A program made the translations under genes and the position numbers. From Narthecium ossifragum (lineage: Eukaryota > Streptophyta > Magnoliopsida > Dioscoreales > Nartheciaceae): DNA of 64,000 bases. Numbering within the stretch: position 1 is the stretch's first letter; the number at the start of each line of letters is the position of its first letter. The notes below the pieces were generated by a model. It ran no database searches and was not told the DNA's origin. It saw only the letters and a list, made by a program, of their open reading frames with translations. The stretch is from positions 6,396,001-6,460,000 of the forward strand of contig OY986969.1 of the NCBI GenBank assembly GCA_963920575.1, in the 5' to 3' direction. This document shows positions 55,101-64,000 of the stretch, piece after piece.

Positions 55101-58100
55101 AGTCCAAATTGATCCAACCACTCAATCCAGCTAGATCTGAGTCGGATTCAAGCTAGTTGGATTTGATTGGATTAATCTGGGCTAGATCTGATTTGATTAG
55201 ATCCACTTCTGATCTGGCTAGATCTGATCCAACCAAGTCGAGGTACCAGCCCAGATCCTAGCCAAATTGAGTACCTCCACCCTCCTCTAGCCTTGCAGCC
55301 ATCCCCTATCTTCCTCAGCCAAGGGGAGGCCGGAGCGGTGGTGATGACATTGGAGGGCGTCGGCTGGGGTGAATCTGGGGCGGAGCCGAAGCGAGTCAGG
55401 ATGAAGGTATTCTACCGCTTTTTTTTTTTATCAGTCAAGCTTAACAAGGCTACAATCTCACATTACATGAGGTTCATACTAGCTTAATACCATTACAGGC
55501 ATCTACGGCCGACCTTCGAGCATAACTTGCTAAATAATCAGCCCGCTAATTACATTCACGGGGAATATAACACAGAAAACTCATAAAAAATCCTCGATTT
55601 TCACCAGATGCTTCTTTGTATGATATCGCAACCCTCTGTAGCAGGCATCCGCCCTTCCAACATACGAACCCCGAAGAGAGAATCACTCTCAATAAGAAGT
55701 TTGTCGCATATGCGTTTAGCTGTTGTCCGGATCGCCAGAAGCATAGCTTCTAGTTCGCCCATCACCACAGAGGAAACATTTGTCGTAGTAGTGTCCGACC
55801 AGCACACCACATTGTCTTCATCAATGCATATAGCGCTTACCCCTGCAAATCCTCGACCCACATCAACAGAAGCATCGACTTGGACTATGCATCCATCCAA
55901 AACCTTTGTCTGAGCAACAAGAACCTTACCAGGACGTGTTGAGATGTATTCTTTTGCTTGCCAGTTTATGGCCCTGATAAGACCACTTTCTCCAACGCTA
56001 TCTTCTTCGTATAGCAATCTACATCTATCCTTCCACACACCCCATAGGCCATAAAATAACTTTGATTTGATCAGAGTACCTTCCTCAGCTTTACTGGTTT
56101 TGCCAGCATCTCTAGACATTGTTGTATGCTCCGTGGTGCATTTACTCCAAGCATACCAGTCCAAACCTCCCTGGCAAAGCGGCAATCAACCAAAAGGTGT
56201 TCAAGGCTTTCCTCTATCTTACAACATGGGCAGTTCTTCTCTGAGCCAAGATGGAGATTCCATAAAGCAAGTCTTGTAGGGACCTTCCCATGCATAAGTT
56301 TCCACAAAAATTTCCGCACTCTAGGGCCCACTGGAGCAGACCAAGCACTCTTCCATAACCCAAAGTCGTCCTCATTACTCCTATTGGATTGAAGGGGCTC
56401 TAGGAGATGATAACATGATGAAGTTGATATCTTCCCTGATGATGACAGAACCCACCTTGGGCCATCACAAGTCGTCTGCGGTTGCGTAGGAAGCGCCAGG
56501 ATGCGCTCGGCCATCTCAGGGTGAAAAATAGATATGACAATCACCTCATTTCAAAGGCCATCTCTATTGAAAAGGCTACCAACAGTTAAAGTCCAAAGCC
56601 TATCATCAACGATCATAGGACATGGAGTTCAATTCAAAGGGCAATCCCCAACCCACCAGTTTTTTAAGATATTGGCTCTGCAGTTTGGACTAGCTTCCCA
56701 TCTCAGCCCTTTTCTAGCATGATTGCAGCCGTGCAGATAGACCTCCAGAGAGTAGACACTTTAAGAGGATAGCACCTTTGAAAATAGGGAAAAAATATGA
56801 TGGAAACTAATTTTCCATAGTTTGTAGTCGTTGTAAGTGACAACTTGGGGGGTTGCGATCAATTTGGACTTGAAACTAATTTCAAGCCCAGCTTGGGGGT
56901 TGCGACCAATTTGGGCTGGAAACTAATTTTAAGCCCAGTTTGATCAGAGCCAGGCTCGATCAAGCTTGGCTTGTTTACACCCCCTAACAACAGAGGAGGG
57001 GCGGCGAATAAGTAACGGAGAGTGGATAGTGGATATTGGAAAGTGACAACTTGGGGGTTGCGATCAATTTGGGTTGGAAACTACTTTCAAGCCCAGCTTG
57101 ATCAGAACTAGGCTCGATCAAGCTCGGCTCGTTTACACCTTTAAAGGTGGAGAAGGAGCAGCGATGAATAAGCAGTGGATAGTGGATAGTGGAAAGTAAC
57201 ATAATTTGGGGGTCTGCGATGAATTTGGGCTCGATCGAATGGTAAATTGGGCTAAGGCTTTAGAAATGGCTAGGTTTGAAGGAGATTGGGCTGGAATTGG
57301 CTCAAGGATTTGGGTTTAAGCTGAATCAGATTGGATCAGTTCTTATCTAAGGGAATCGTCTTGATCATATGGGATTGGACGGCTCAGATCTAGCCAGGAA
57401 GCTCTGACCGGATCAGATTGGATTGGGATAGGGGGATCCAACGATTGAGAGAGTGAGGCGTGATCATAGGAGCTATGGGTGCTTTGCTCGTCGGGGATGA
57501 CGACCTTGAGCATGGGAACGACGATATGTGGTGGATCTTTGCGGGAATGGTGGTGGAGGAATCGAAAGGGTGTGAGGTATCCGGGTCTAGGGCTAGATGG
57601 TGATAGGTCGTGGGGTGACATGTTTGAGGAGGTGGCGGCTGCGAGAAAGAGAGGGAGGTCGATGGGTTCCTGCCGGATCTTCGCCAGGAAATGGAGCTCG
57701 GATCCTTGCTGGAGATGAAGAGGGAAGGGGTGGACGACGAAGAGGAGCTCGGATCTAGAGGGTTGGAAGTCAGGAAGGCCGGTGGCGGTGATCTCTAGAG
57801 GTGGCGGCGCCTGATGTGAGAGGAGGGACTCGGGGCAGTGCTGGGATCCGATGGGAAGGAGGTCGACGCCTGCTTCCGGCGAGGATGGGAGCTAGGGATG
57901 GGTTGGTGAGGCTCGGGATCCCTGTGGACGGTCGAGGTGGCTTTGAGCTCACCGGAGTCGGCAAGGAGGCGCCGGGAATGCAAGAGAATGAACCCGCTGG
58001 GGTTAATGGAGGTTCGCCGGCGCTTGGGGAATGAACCCGTTGGGGAACAAGGTTTGCCGGCGCGTCCTTCTCGCTGAAGAAAGAGGGGCATGAGATGACA

Positions 58101-59195
58101 TGGAGAGGAGATTAGGGTATGTGAGAGGGGCATTTAGGTCTTTTGTACAACCTAATGGACCTTAGGCCTGAAAAAAAGTCAAGCGGGAGTTTATGCCCTA
58201 CCAAATAGTTTTTTTGTAGTTGGCGCCAAATCCCCCTATATCTTTTCAAGCTTTTATGCAAACTAATCAAGTATATCTATCAGTCTCTGTTCATACATCA
58301 CATTGCAAATGTCTGATGTTGTTGTACGAAGTTAATAGCAATTATTAGTCTATTTCAAGATAAAGTATGTGGTGACCTCACAGTTGGATTATGTTTACTC
58401 ATTGGGTATCTGATTTAACATCTCATTGCCATTAGAAACTTGGATGGTGTCCATGTTATTAAAGTGTTTGTTTGCTTCAAAACCCTGGCCATCATATACT
58501 ACAAAATGGTAAGTTGATATAGGTTTTGTTTCTCAGTTTTCTTGTATACACAGGTTTAAAATTTTCGAATCAGGACTAATAGGTGCCTTTAGGTTTATCT
58601 GAGGTGACAGACAATAATACGGGGCCAGACTACTTTAGAAAACTCCAATTTTGACTAAATAGTCTCAATCCAACTGTTTATTTTGGTGAATGGTATCTAC
58701 CGGTTGATCTCATGCTGATTGTTGGTTGATTGTAAACATTGAAAATCGCTATTCATAGTGCATTAATGCATGTCATTTCTCTTATGCATTGGTTGCATTG
58801 TTGTTAGTTTTTATTTCTCTCGTGCATTTTCACCTAAGCAATGGGTTGCTATAAGTGATGGCTGTTTTTTCTTGTGACCCTGAGAAGCTATATACAAGGG
58901 ATTCATCAAAAAGCTGGCGTCTTGCTGCATCAGATGGAAATAGTCAGTTGACCTTGAAAGAACCCTCGGCCAATCTGATCTTACTGGACTACATTTCAAC
59001 TGAGAAGTGGCAAGAAATAGTAGATTTTGATGATCATCTTGATGACATTAGCAAGTAAGTTTGAGTTGTCTTAATTTTGTTTGTTCTTTGCTGTCCGTCC
59101 TCTAGAAAATTTGTTGTATTTGCTCAAATACACATGCTAACATGTGTACTACTGTGTTTTGCAGGGACTGGTTGAATCCTGGTCTATTCAAGTAG
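52143..59195 (+). CDS. EMC8: ER membrane protein complex subunit 8/9 homologue
   Basis: The ER membrane protein complex inserts tail-anchored and multi-pass proteins into the ER membrane. EMC8/9 is a cytosolic-side subunit with a catalytically inactive MPN fold. Five exons join in frame to 207 residues, the family's usual length (~205): 52143-52361, 52457-52603, 52687-52746, 58888-59054, 59165-59195. All borders are GT-AG. The start MRADCRYEVSQAAYVKLVLH matches the family N-terminus. GVLLGRL, PLSHSHIGLLPSLELAL, VEEHYGAEGMSVVGYYHANE and GDHIFRYFP follow, then LKEPSANLILLDYISTEKW, DFDDHLDDISK and the C-terminal DWLNPGLF. No defect is visible. Intron 3 (52747-58887) is 6.1 kb and holds several transposon fragments. 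The gene is divergent from GCP1. Confidence 0.92.
54674..54851. mobile_element. GC-rich MITE-like inverted repeat
   Basis: Ends are GGGCGTGTTTGGCGCG and CGCGCCAAACATGCC, near-perfect inverses. The interior is made of CGCGG/GGATCC words and codes for nothing. No clear target duplication was found, so the superfamily is open. Confidence 0.55.
55419..56560 (-). pseudogene. LINE fragment: zf-RVT and RNase H domains
   Basis: Minus strand. The zf-RVT region reads VRKFLWKLMHGKVPTRLALW, CPCCKIEESLEHLLVDC and FAREVW (56300-56150). After a frameshift there is an RNase H-like domain with VQVDASVDVGRGFAG, VVMGELEAMLLAIRTT and LLIESDSL (about 55890-55680). It ends near a poly-T tract at 55423-55433, the poly-A tail on this strand. 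The reverse transcriptase and 5' part are missing, as expected of a 5'-truncated L1-type element. Confidence 0.8.
56836..57235. repeat. tandem ~205-bp units, about 2.3 copies, decayed
   Basis: Units begin GTGACAACTTGGGG near 56837 and 57042. They share TTTCAAGCCCAGCTTG(A/G), GGCTCGATCAAGCT and GTTTACACC. A partial third starts at about 57193. Confidence 0.7.
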
Positions 59196-59358
59196 ATTTT
59201 TCAGCTGGTTGCTGGTGTTTTAACGTTGTGCTGGTCTATTTGACCTTTTACTATCCTCAATATTGTTGAGCAAGTTTCCTTAAGATGGGCTTATATGCGT
59301 TGCTATTGTTGGAAAATCCAAATATCTGCTTAGTGAAATTCGAGAAACCTCCCTTTTT

Positions 59359-61684
59359 TTTTTTAATTCAGTAGAAAAATTTCCAAATCTTTGTTTGGAT
59401 TGCAGTTGTAACACGAAACCATCTGTTTTCTTAAATTGGAAGGCCCAATAAGCCGTTAGGCTGTCAGCAAACTCAATATACGTCAGGCAGAATTGCTGGA
59501 GAACAAAAAAGCGCCGAATAGACTAGTAAGCCAGCTGATACAGAGATTGAGCTTTTGTATTTGTCTTTGATGAATTGAGCCCTGAGGCTTATGTTAACTG
59601 GGCAAGGGCCTCAGCCCCATCCTCAAGCTGCTGGTCAAAACTGGTGCAGTCATGTCGACACCATTTAGCAACTCTTTCAGCAAGAACATTAGCTGATCTA
59701 AGAACAAATAAGAGAAGAGTCGACTCAAACTCCATCACAAGCTTCCAAACCTGCTGAGCAAGCTCCTCCATACCCCTGGGCCATATTTTGTTCCCATTAA
59801 TCACATCAACAACTTCATGGTTATTACTCTTCTTTTCTGCCTTCCCATGTGCATCTGGAAAGCACACCAATCAAATGTTCTAAGTTCCAATCACACTCTC
59901 CTACTCCAAGTTCCCTCAATAAGAAATCGATCACATTTCTAACATAGAAGCAGTCAAACAGAGCATGAGAGACACTTTCTGAAAAATGTCCACACTTAGG
60001 ACATGATCGATCAGTCATATAGCAAAGGATCTCCAAAGAAGCTCCCGAGCAGGTAACTTACCCTCTTACCCTTCAAAGCTTTCCATAATAACTGCTTAAT
60101 TCATGGTCCAACAAGGAGTCGCCACAATCTATTCCAATCAATATCCTCTATAGGATACCAATTAGCTTTAGACCTTTGGATGAGAAGATGATATGCAGAC
60201 CGTGCCGATACTCGCCCATATCTGGTATAAGCCCAACGAGCCCTATCAAGATCCTCACGCGACTCACATGGGAGTTCCTCAATAGCTTCCACAATATCTG
60301 GGTGAAACAGTTCCTTCAACATGTCCTTATTCCAACCATGCTCATCTATTAACTCCACCACCACCATGTGCCATGCTCTATCTTCACAAAACATTGCAGG
60401 TTTTAATGCCAAAGCCACATCAAGAATCCAATGATCCTTCATCACTCTTACCTTGTTGTCTTTTCCTGGAGTCTAGTATAAACCCAATCTCCAATCCTCC
60501 GCTGCTCTACAAATCATCTTCCAATGTGCTGAAGCCTTATGTTTAAAAGTTGGAAGCTTGCCTTCCCATCTGTACTTGGCCGCAACAAATTTAGTCCACA
60601 CTATCTCCCTGCCATTTAGGAAGACCTCTACTTGCTTCAACTTAAGAGCTCGCTGCCACAGGTTGAAATCTTTCACCCCCAAGCCTCCGAACTCCTTAGG
60701 TTTACACACTTCCTGCCATGCTACTAAGCCAAAACCTAACCGTTTTTCTTGCCATAAGAAGCCTCTACATATCTGCTCCATCCGTTGCACCACTTTGCAA
60801 GGCACATCTGCTGTAGTCATTGCATACACCGATACACTTTGCAACATTGATTTCAACAGCACTGTCCTCCTACCCTTAGATAATCTCTTTCCTTGCCAAG
60901 AGACAACCCTAGCAGCCATACACTCAATGATAGGTGCAAAATCAACTGCCTTAAGCCTCTTTTCACTAATAGGGGTGAGCATTCGGTTCTCGGTTCGGTT
61001 CTCGGTCCAGAACCGAAGAACCGAATTTTTTTCGATCCAGATTTTAGAGAACCGAACCGAACCGAATTACCATTGGAACCGAACCGAACCGAACCGAACC
61101 GAACCGAACCGAACCGAAAATTTCGGTTCTGACCCGAACCGAACCGAATTTTTTGGGTTACTGGGTAGTCTAGGTTAACGGGTTAATAGGTAGTTGGGTT
61201 ATTCGGTTCTGACCCGAACCGAACCGAATTTTTTTTTCAAGAACCGAACCGAACCGAGAACCGAATTTTTTGTAGATGCCAGAACCGAACCGAACCGAAT
61301 GGACCGAAGAACCGAACCGAATGGACCGAACTAATTCGGTTCGGTTCGGTTTTTCGGGTTCAGTTCGGTTCTGCTCACCCCTACTAATAGGGGCTCCCAA
61401 GTACTGCCAACTGCCCTTAGCAACACTAACTTTCATGATTTTGCACATTGCCAATTTCCTTTGCTTGTCCACTACCCCAGAGAACCTTATACTTGATTTA
61501 TTGGGGTTCATCAGCAGCTTGAATTGTGTCAAATTGAGTCTCAATTTTTTAGCTTCCAAGCAAGTGGCCCGATACACAATCAAACAATCATTAGCATATA
61601 GAAGAAGAGATAGAGAAAGCTCCAATTCCCTAAACTATATCCCCTCCATTCGAGATCCCGGAGAATTAAGAATTCGAGACAACA
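59359..61684 (-). mobile_element. 5'-truncated LINE with RT tail, zf-RVT and RNase H
   Basis: Minus strand. The RT palm motif reads LLYANDCLIVYR (61610-61575), where plant L1 elements normally have FADD, so a catalytic Asp is replaced by Asn. It continues with NPNKSSIRFSG and SWQYLGAPIS, is cut by a MITE (60971-61383), and resumes with RLKAVDFAPIIECMAARVVS and SKGRRTVLLKSMLQSVSVYA. The zf-RVT region (about 60260-59900) includes CPKCGHFSESVSHALFDC, and the tail of RNase H follows (59750-59590: LLFVLRSANVLAERVAKWC). A poly-T tract at 59359-59370 probably marks the 3' poly-A end. Stops and frameshifts are present. The solo-type LTR at 61685 abuts the 5' edge. Confidence 0.75.
60971..61383. mobile_element. 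hAT-like MITE rich in GAACC/CGGTT, second copy
   Basis: Perfect 12-bp TIRs TAGGGGTGAGCA...TGCTCACCCCTA. ACTAAT occurs on both sides if the outermost base is counted as flank, but an 8-bp duplication is not clean. The interior is iterated CCGAACCGAA words with two ATTTTTT blocks. It interrupts the LINE reverse transcriptase. Confidence 0.8.
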
Positions 61685-64000
61685 TGTGAGGGCCCGTCCC
61701 TCTGACCTGGCTCGACCGCGTGGGTCGAGGGCCGTTTTCCTGTTGATTTGTTTCTGCGTCGGGTACGATCGGGCGATCGTATGGTGATTTTTAGCCCCAG
61801 GGGCATTTTGGTAAATATGCCCCCTGGTGATCGGTTTCACACCCGCGTTTCACACACGGCCTTGGATTGATGTATGTGTTTAATTAGAACCTTAAGGGCG
61901 CTCGATCGGGAAAGATCGAATCGGACGGCCGAGATCGGTCCGGATCTCTATATAAGGTATGTCCCTTTCTCTCTCTTTCTTTCTCTTCTCCTGTCGTTTT
62001 CTTTCTCTCTCTCTCCTACGGCTGTGCTAGGGCTTCGGAGCGCGGCTTTCGAGGAGCGGATTTCGGCGATCGGAGTTGAGGGATCGGTGGAGGAGCTGCC
62101 CTACTTGCCCAAGTAGGTGTTTCTACCTCGATCTTATGATCGGGTTCTCCTAGGATAGGCTTTATGTGCTTTCGCTGTAGGAATATATGTTAGAATGTTG
62201 TGTAGCTTATAGCATGTGTTGTATAGCTTGCTTCTTGTATTCCTATCAGTCGATTTCCGTATTTTATCGGGTGATTTCCGTATTATTGTCGTTTTGTCGG
62301 TTTTCGGCCATTGAGACCTAGTTTTGAGATTTAACCATCAAAATCGGGTTTTAATCATACCATTAGCTTCCCCATCATCTTTTACACATGCTTGCAAAGT
62401 TTCATCAACTTCCAACTTGATTTGATCTTTCAAATCCAAGAAATTGGATTTCCGGCACTGTTCTGATGAACTGTGCAGTAGGGCCGACGGTCGATCGGTG
62501 GATCGACCGTCAAGTGTTGATACTCTTCTTTTGAGCATACCGTCGGATCGACCGTCGCATCATCCGTCAGGCTCTGTCGGGTTTTTGGTCTCTCACGGTC
62601 GATGCACTGATCGACCGCGGGCTCCCTCCCTTTTTCATTTCGCCTCACAGTCGGATAGACCGTCGTATTGTCCGTGAGGCTCTGTCCCGTTTTGGGCTTC
62701 TCAGGGTCGATGTACCGATCGACCGTCGCCCATGTGGTTTTCCTCTTTTTGGTCTCACGGTCGACCGTGACATCGACCGTGGCCTCACGGTCGACCGTCG
62801 GATCGACCGTCGCATCGACCGTGAGCCCTTAAATGAATTTCGTTTGTGATAATTACTTGAGCATGTTGGGGTGCATGCACGTTATTTTCATGGGGTTCTC
62901 AAGGGATTTCTATTGAAATGGAGGATTGAATCGCGTGGTTATCCCTTTTGGGCGAATTGTGGTTTTGTTTGTATTTAATACTTGGTTTGATAAGTAGTTA
63001 ATGCTCTTATTTGATTTCCTAGCCATTAGCTAGCTATAAGTGCTAGCTAATGTGGAATTGTGAAACCTTAGCCTCTTGCTGGCGAGTGCCGAGGGCTACT
63101 GTATATCTGTTGGACCTATAACTGATGGTGTGGCATATAGAGACATCTAGGGTAGATGTTTGTATAGGTTCATACATTGTATGCATTAGAGGCATATGAG
63201 GTTAGGTGGGCAATGGGTTGATCGCTGATCCGAGGCTCTCGGGTAGCTCGGATCTAGCCCTAGGTCCGTGGCTGGGTAGTGAGGATTAGGGCGTGATTAT
63301 AATTTGAATCTCTTGTTATCGAGGTTGTGTTATAGTTGACTCTGATCAACGTTTTGAGGTTTAGAGGTCGTGTTGTCTTCTCAAGGCTAAGTACTAAGGG
63401 TGGTTGTCGATGCGTTCCCGACGTGGTTCCCCAAGGCATGGTTTTCCTGCTTGGGTAAGGGTGATCCTGCATGTTACTGTTCCTTGGCCTCATGGTAACA
63501 TGTTCAGGAGAGAGGTTTCATGACAGGAGCCCTTGGGACATCGATAGGGTTATGGGACCCGTGGCATCCGCTAGACTTGAGCTGGGAGACAACACTGTTG
63601 TTGTTTTCCTCCTTTCTGTGTGTCGTAGAGTAGAACCCTACTGAGCTTATCGCTCACTCCTACTCGGGCTGCGTTTGCAGGTGCAGGCGCCAGTTCTTCT
63701 TCAGTAGAGCCGGCGGGATCTGTGTTTGGCGGCGCGAGTACTTCCAGAGGTGCTTGAGGTTGCTGGAGGACGACTGTTGTACCCTTTTTGATAGTTTGTA
63801 TATTATAAACATCTTTCGAGAAATTTTGGATTATTGTATAAATCTTTCTTTTGGAGGAGTTTGATAAAGAATTTGTATCAGTACAACTTGATGTATATAT
63901 ATGAATTGAATTTCTGTTTCACCTCTGGAATATAAATTGTTTAAATTAATCTGTCTTTTCCGCTTTGTATCGCGCCAATTGGAGATGAATAGTGATAGGA
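61685..64000 (+). mobile_element. LTR, copy 3 of the solo-LTR family, cut by the window end
   Basis: Starts TGTGAGGGCCCGTC and stays collinear with 24153-26601 (TATATAA at 61949-61955, CCCAAGTAGGTGTTTCTACC, GAGCTTATCGCTCACTC, GTTTGCAGGTGCAGGCG) up to the last base, about 80 bp before the expected end. Whether it is a solo LTR or the 5' LTR of a full element cannot be told here. Confidence 0.85.
62485..62826. repeat. palindromic TCGACCGT array in LTR copy 3
   Basis: Clusters of GACGGTCGATCGG, CACGGTCGACCGTGACATC and TCGGATCGACCGTCGCATC at the same place in the LTR as 24978-25352, but with a different number and order of words. Confidence 0.85.

Larger units (their letters stand above)
54140..58200. 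other. transposon debris in EMC8/9 intron 3
   Basis: The intron changes character from about 54140 to 58200: C-rich at 54290-54660, GATCTGATC words at 55010-55260, a LINE fragment, tandem repeats, then G-rich at 57350-58080. The outer edges show weak inverse similarity (GATACCCTCATCTATTGTGG with CACATACCCTAATC-type words), which might be decayed TIRs of one large element. That is not secure. Confidence 0.4.

Overview
This is a 64-kb piece of a repeat-rich flowering-plant nuclear genome. The evidence is spliced genes with GT-AG introns, plant retrotransposon families (copia, Athila, Cassandra), Mutator-like elements (MULEs) carrying captured plant genes, and plant-type LINEs. The captured lipoxygenase and amino-acid-transporter pieces are very GC-rich, which fits a monocot, but I cannot name the species.

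Only two host genes look intact. A mitochondrial TsaD/Qri7-type glycoprotease (GCP1) lies on the minus strand at 32623-40008. Its 14 exons join in frame to 489 residues. A subunit 8/9 of the ER membrane protein complex (EMC8/9) lies on the plus strand at 52143-59195, with 5 exons and 207 residues. They are divergent neighbours, now separated by a 9.9-kb nested transposon.

Layout. (1) 541-14022: a degraded inverted-repeat element contains a complete 12,082-bp MULE (1515-13596; 10-bp target duplication TACATAGCAA). This MULE has ~0.85-0.93-kb terminal inverted repeats (TIRs), a transposase gene and a Ulp1-protease-like gene. Inside it sits a second, 1.9-kb Pack-MULE (7055-8936; 9-bp duplication TTTAATCAA) with amino-acid-transporter and probable cation/H+-exchanger fragments. 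(2) 14-21 kb: a solo LTR, a Cassandra-type 5S-bearing mini-retrotransposon, and repeats. (3) 21429-29286: a degenerate copia element split by a second solo LTR of the same family. (4) 29.3-32.6 kb: a CDC20 pseudogene and copia debris. (5) GCP1. (6) 40944-50806: a Pack-MULE carrying a lipoxygenase fragment, split by an 8.2-kb pol-deleted Athila element. (7) EMC8/9, whose 6.1-kb third intron is filled with transposon debris. (8) 59.4-64 kb: a LINE fragment split by a hAT-like MITE, then a third LTR copy that runs off the window.

The most unusual object is the 12-kb MULE. Its introns, spacers and TIRs are packed with ACGCGT/ACACGTGT-type motifs. Its TIRs contain a copy of the 5' end of its own transposase gene: promoter, start codon, a fused exon-2 stub, then intron-2 sequence. 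The transposase reads 811 residues with a single nonsense codon, so an autonomous source copy may exist elsewhere in the genome.
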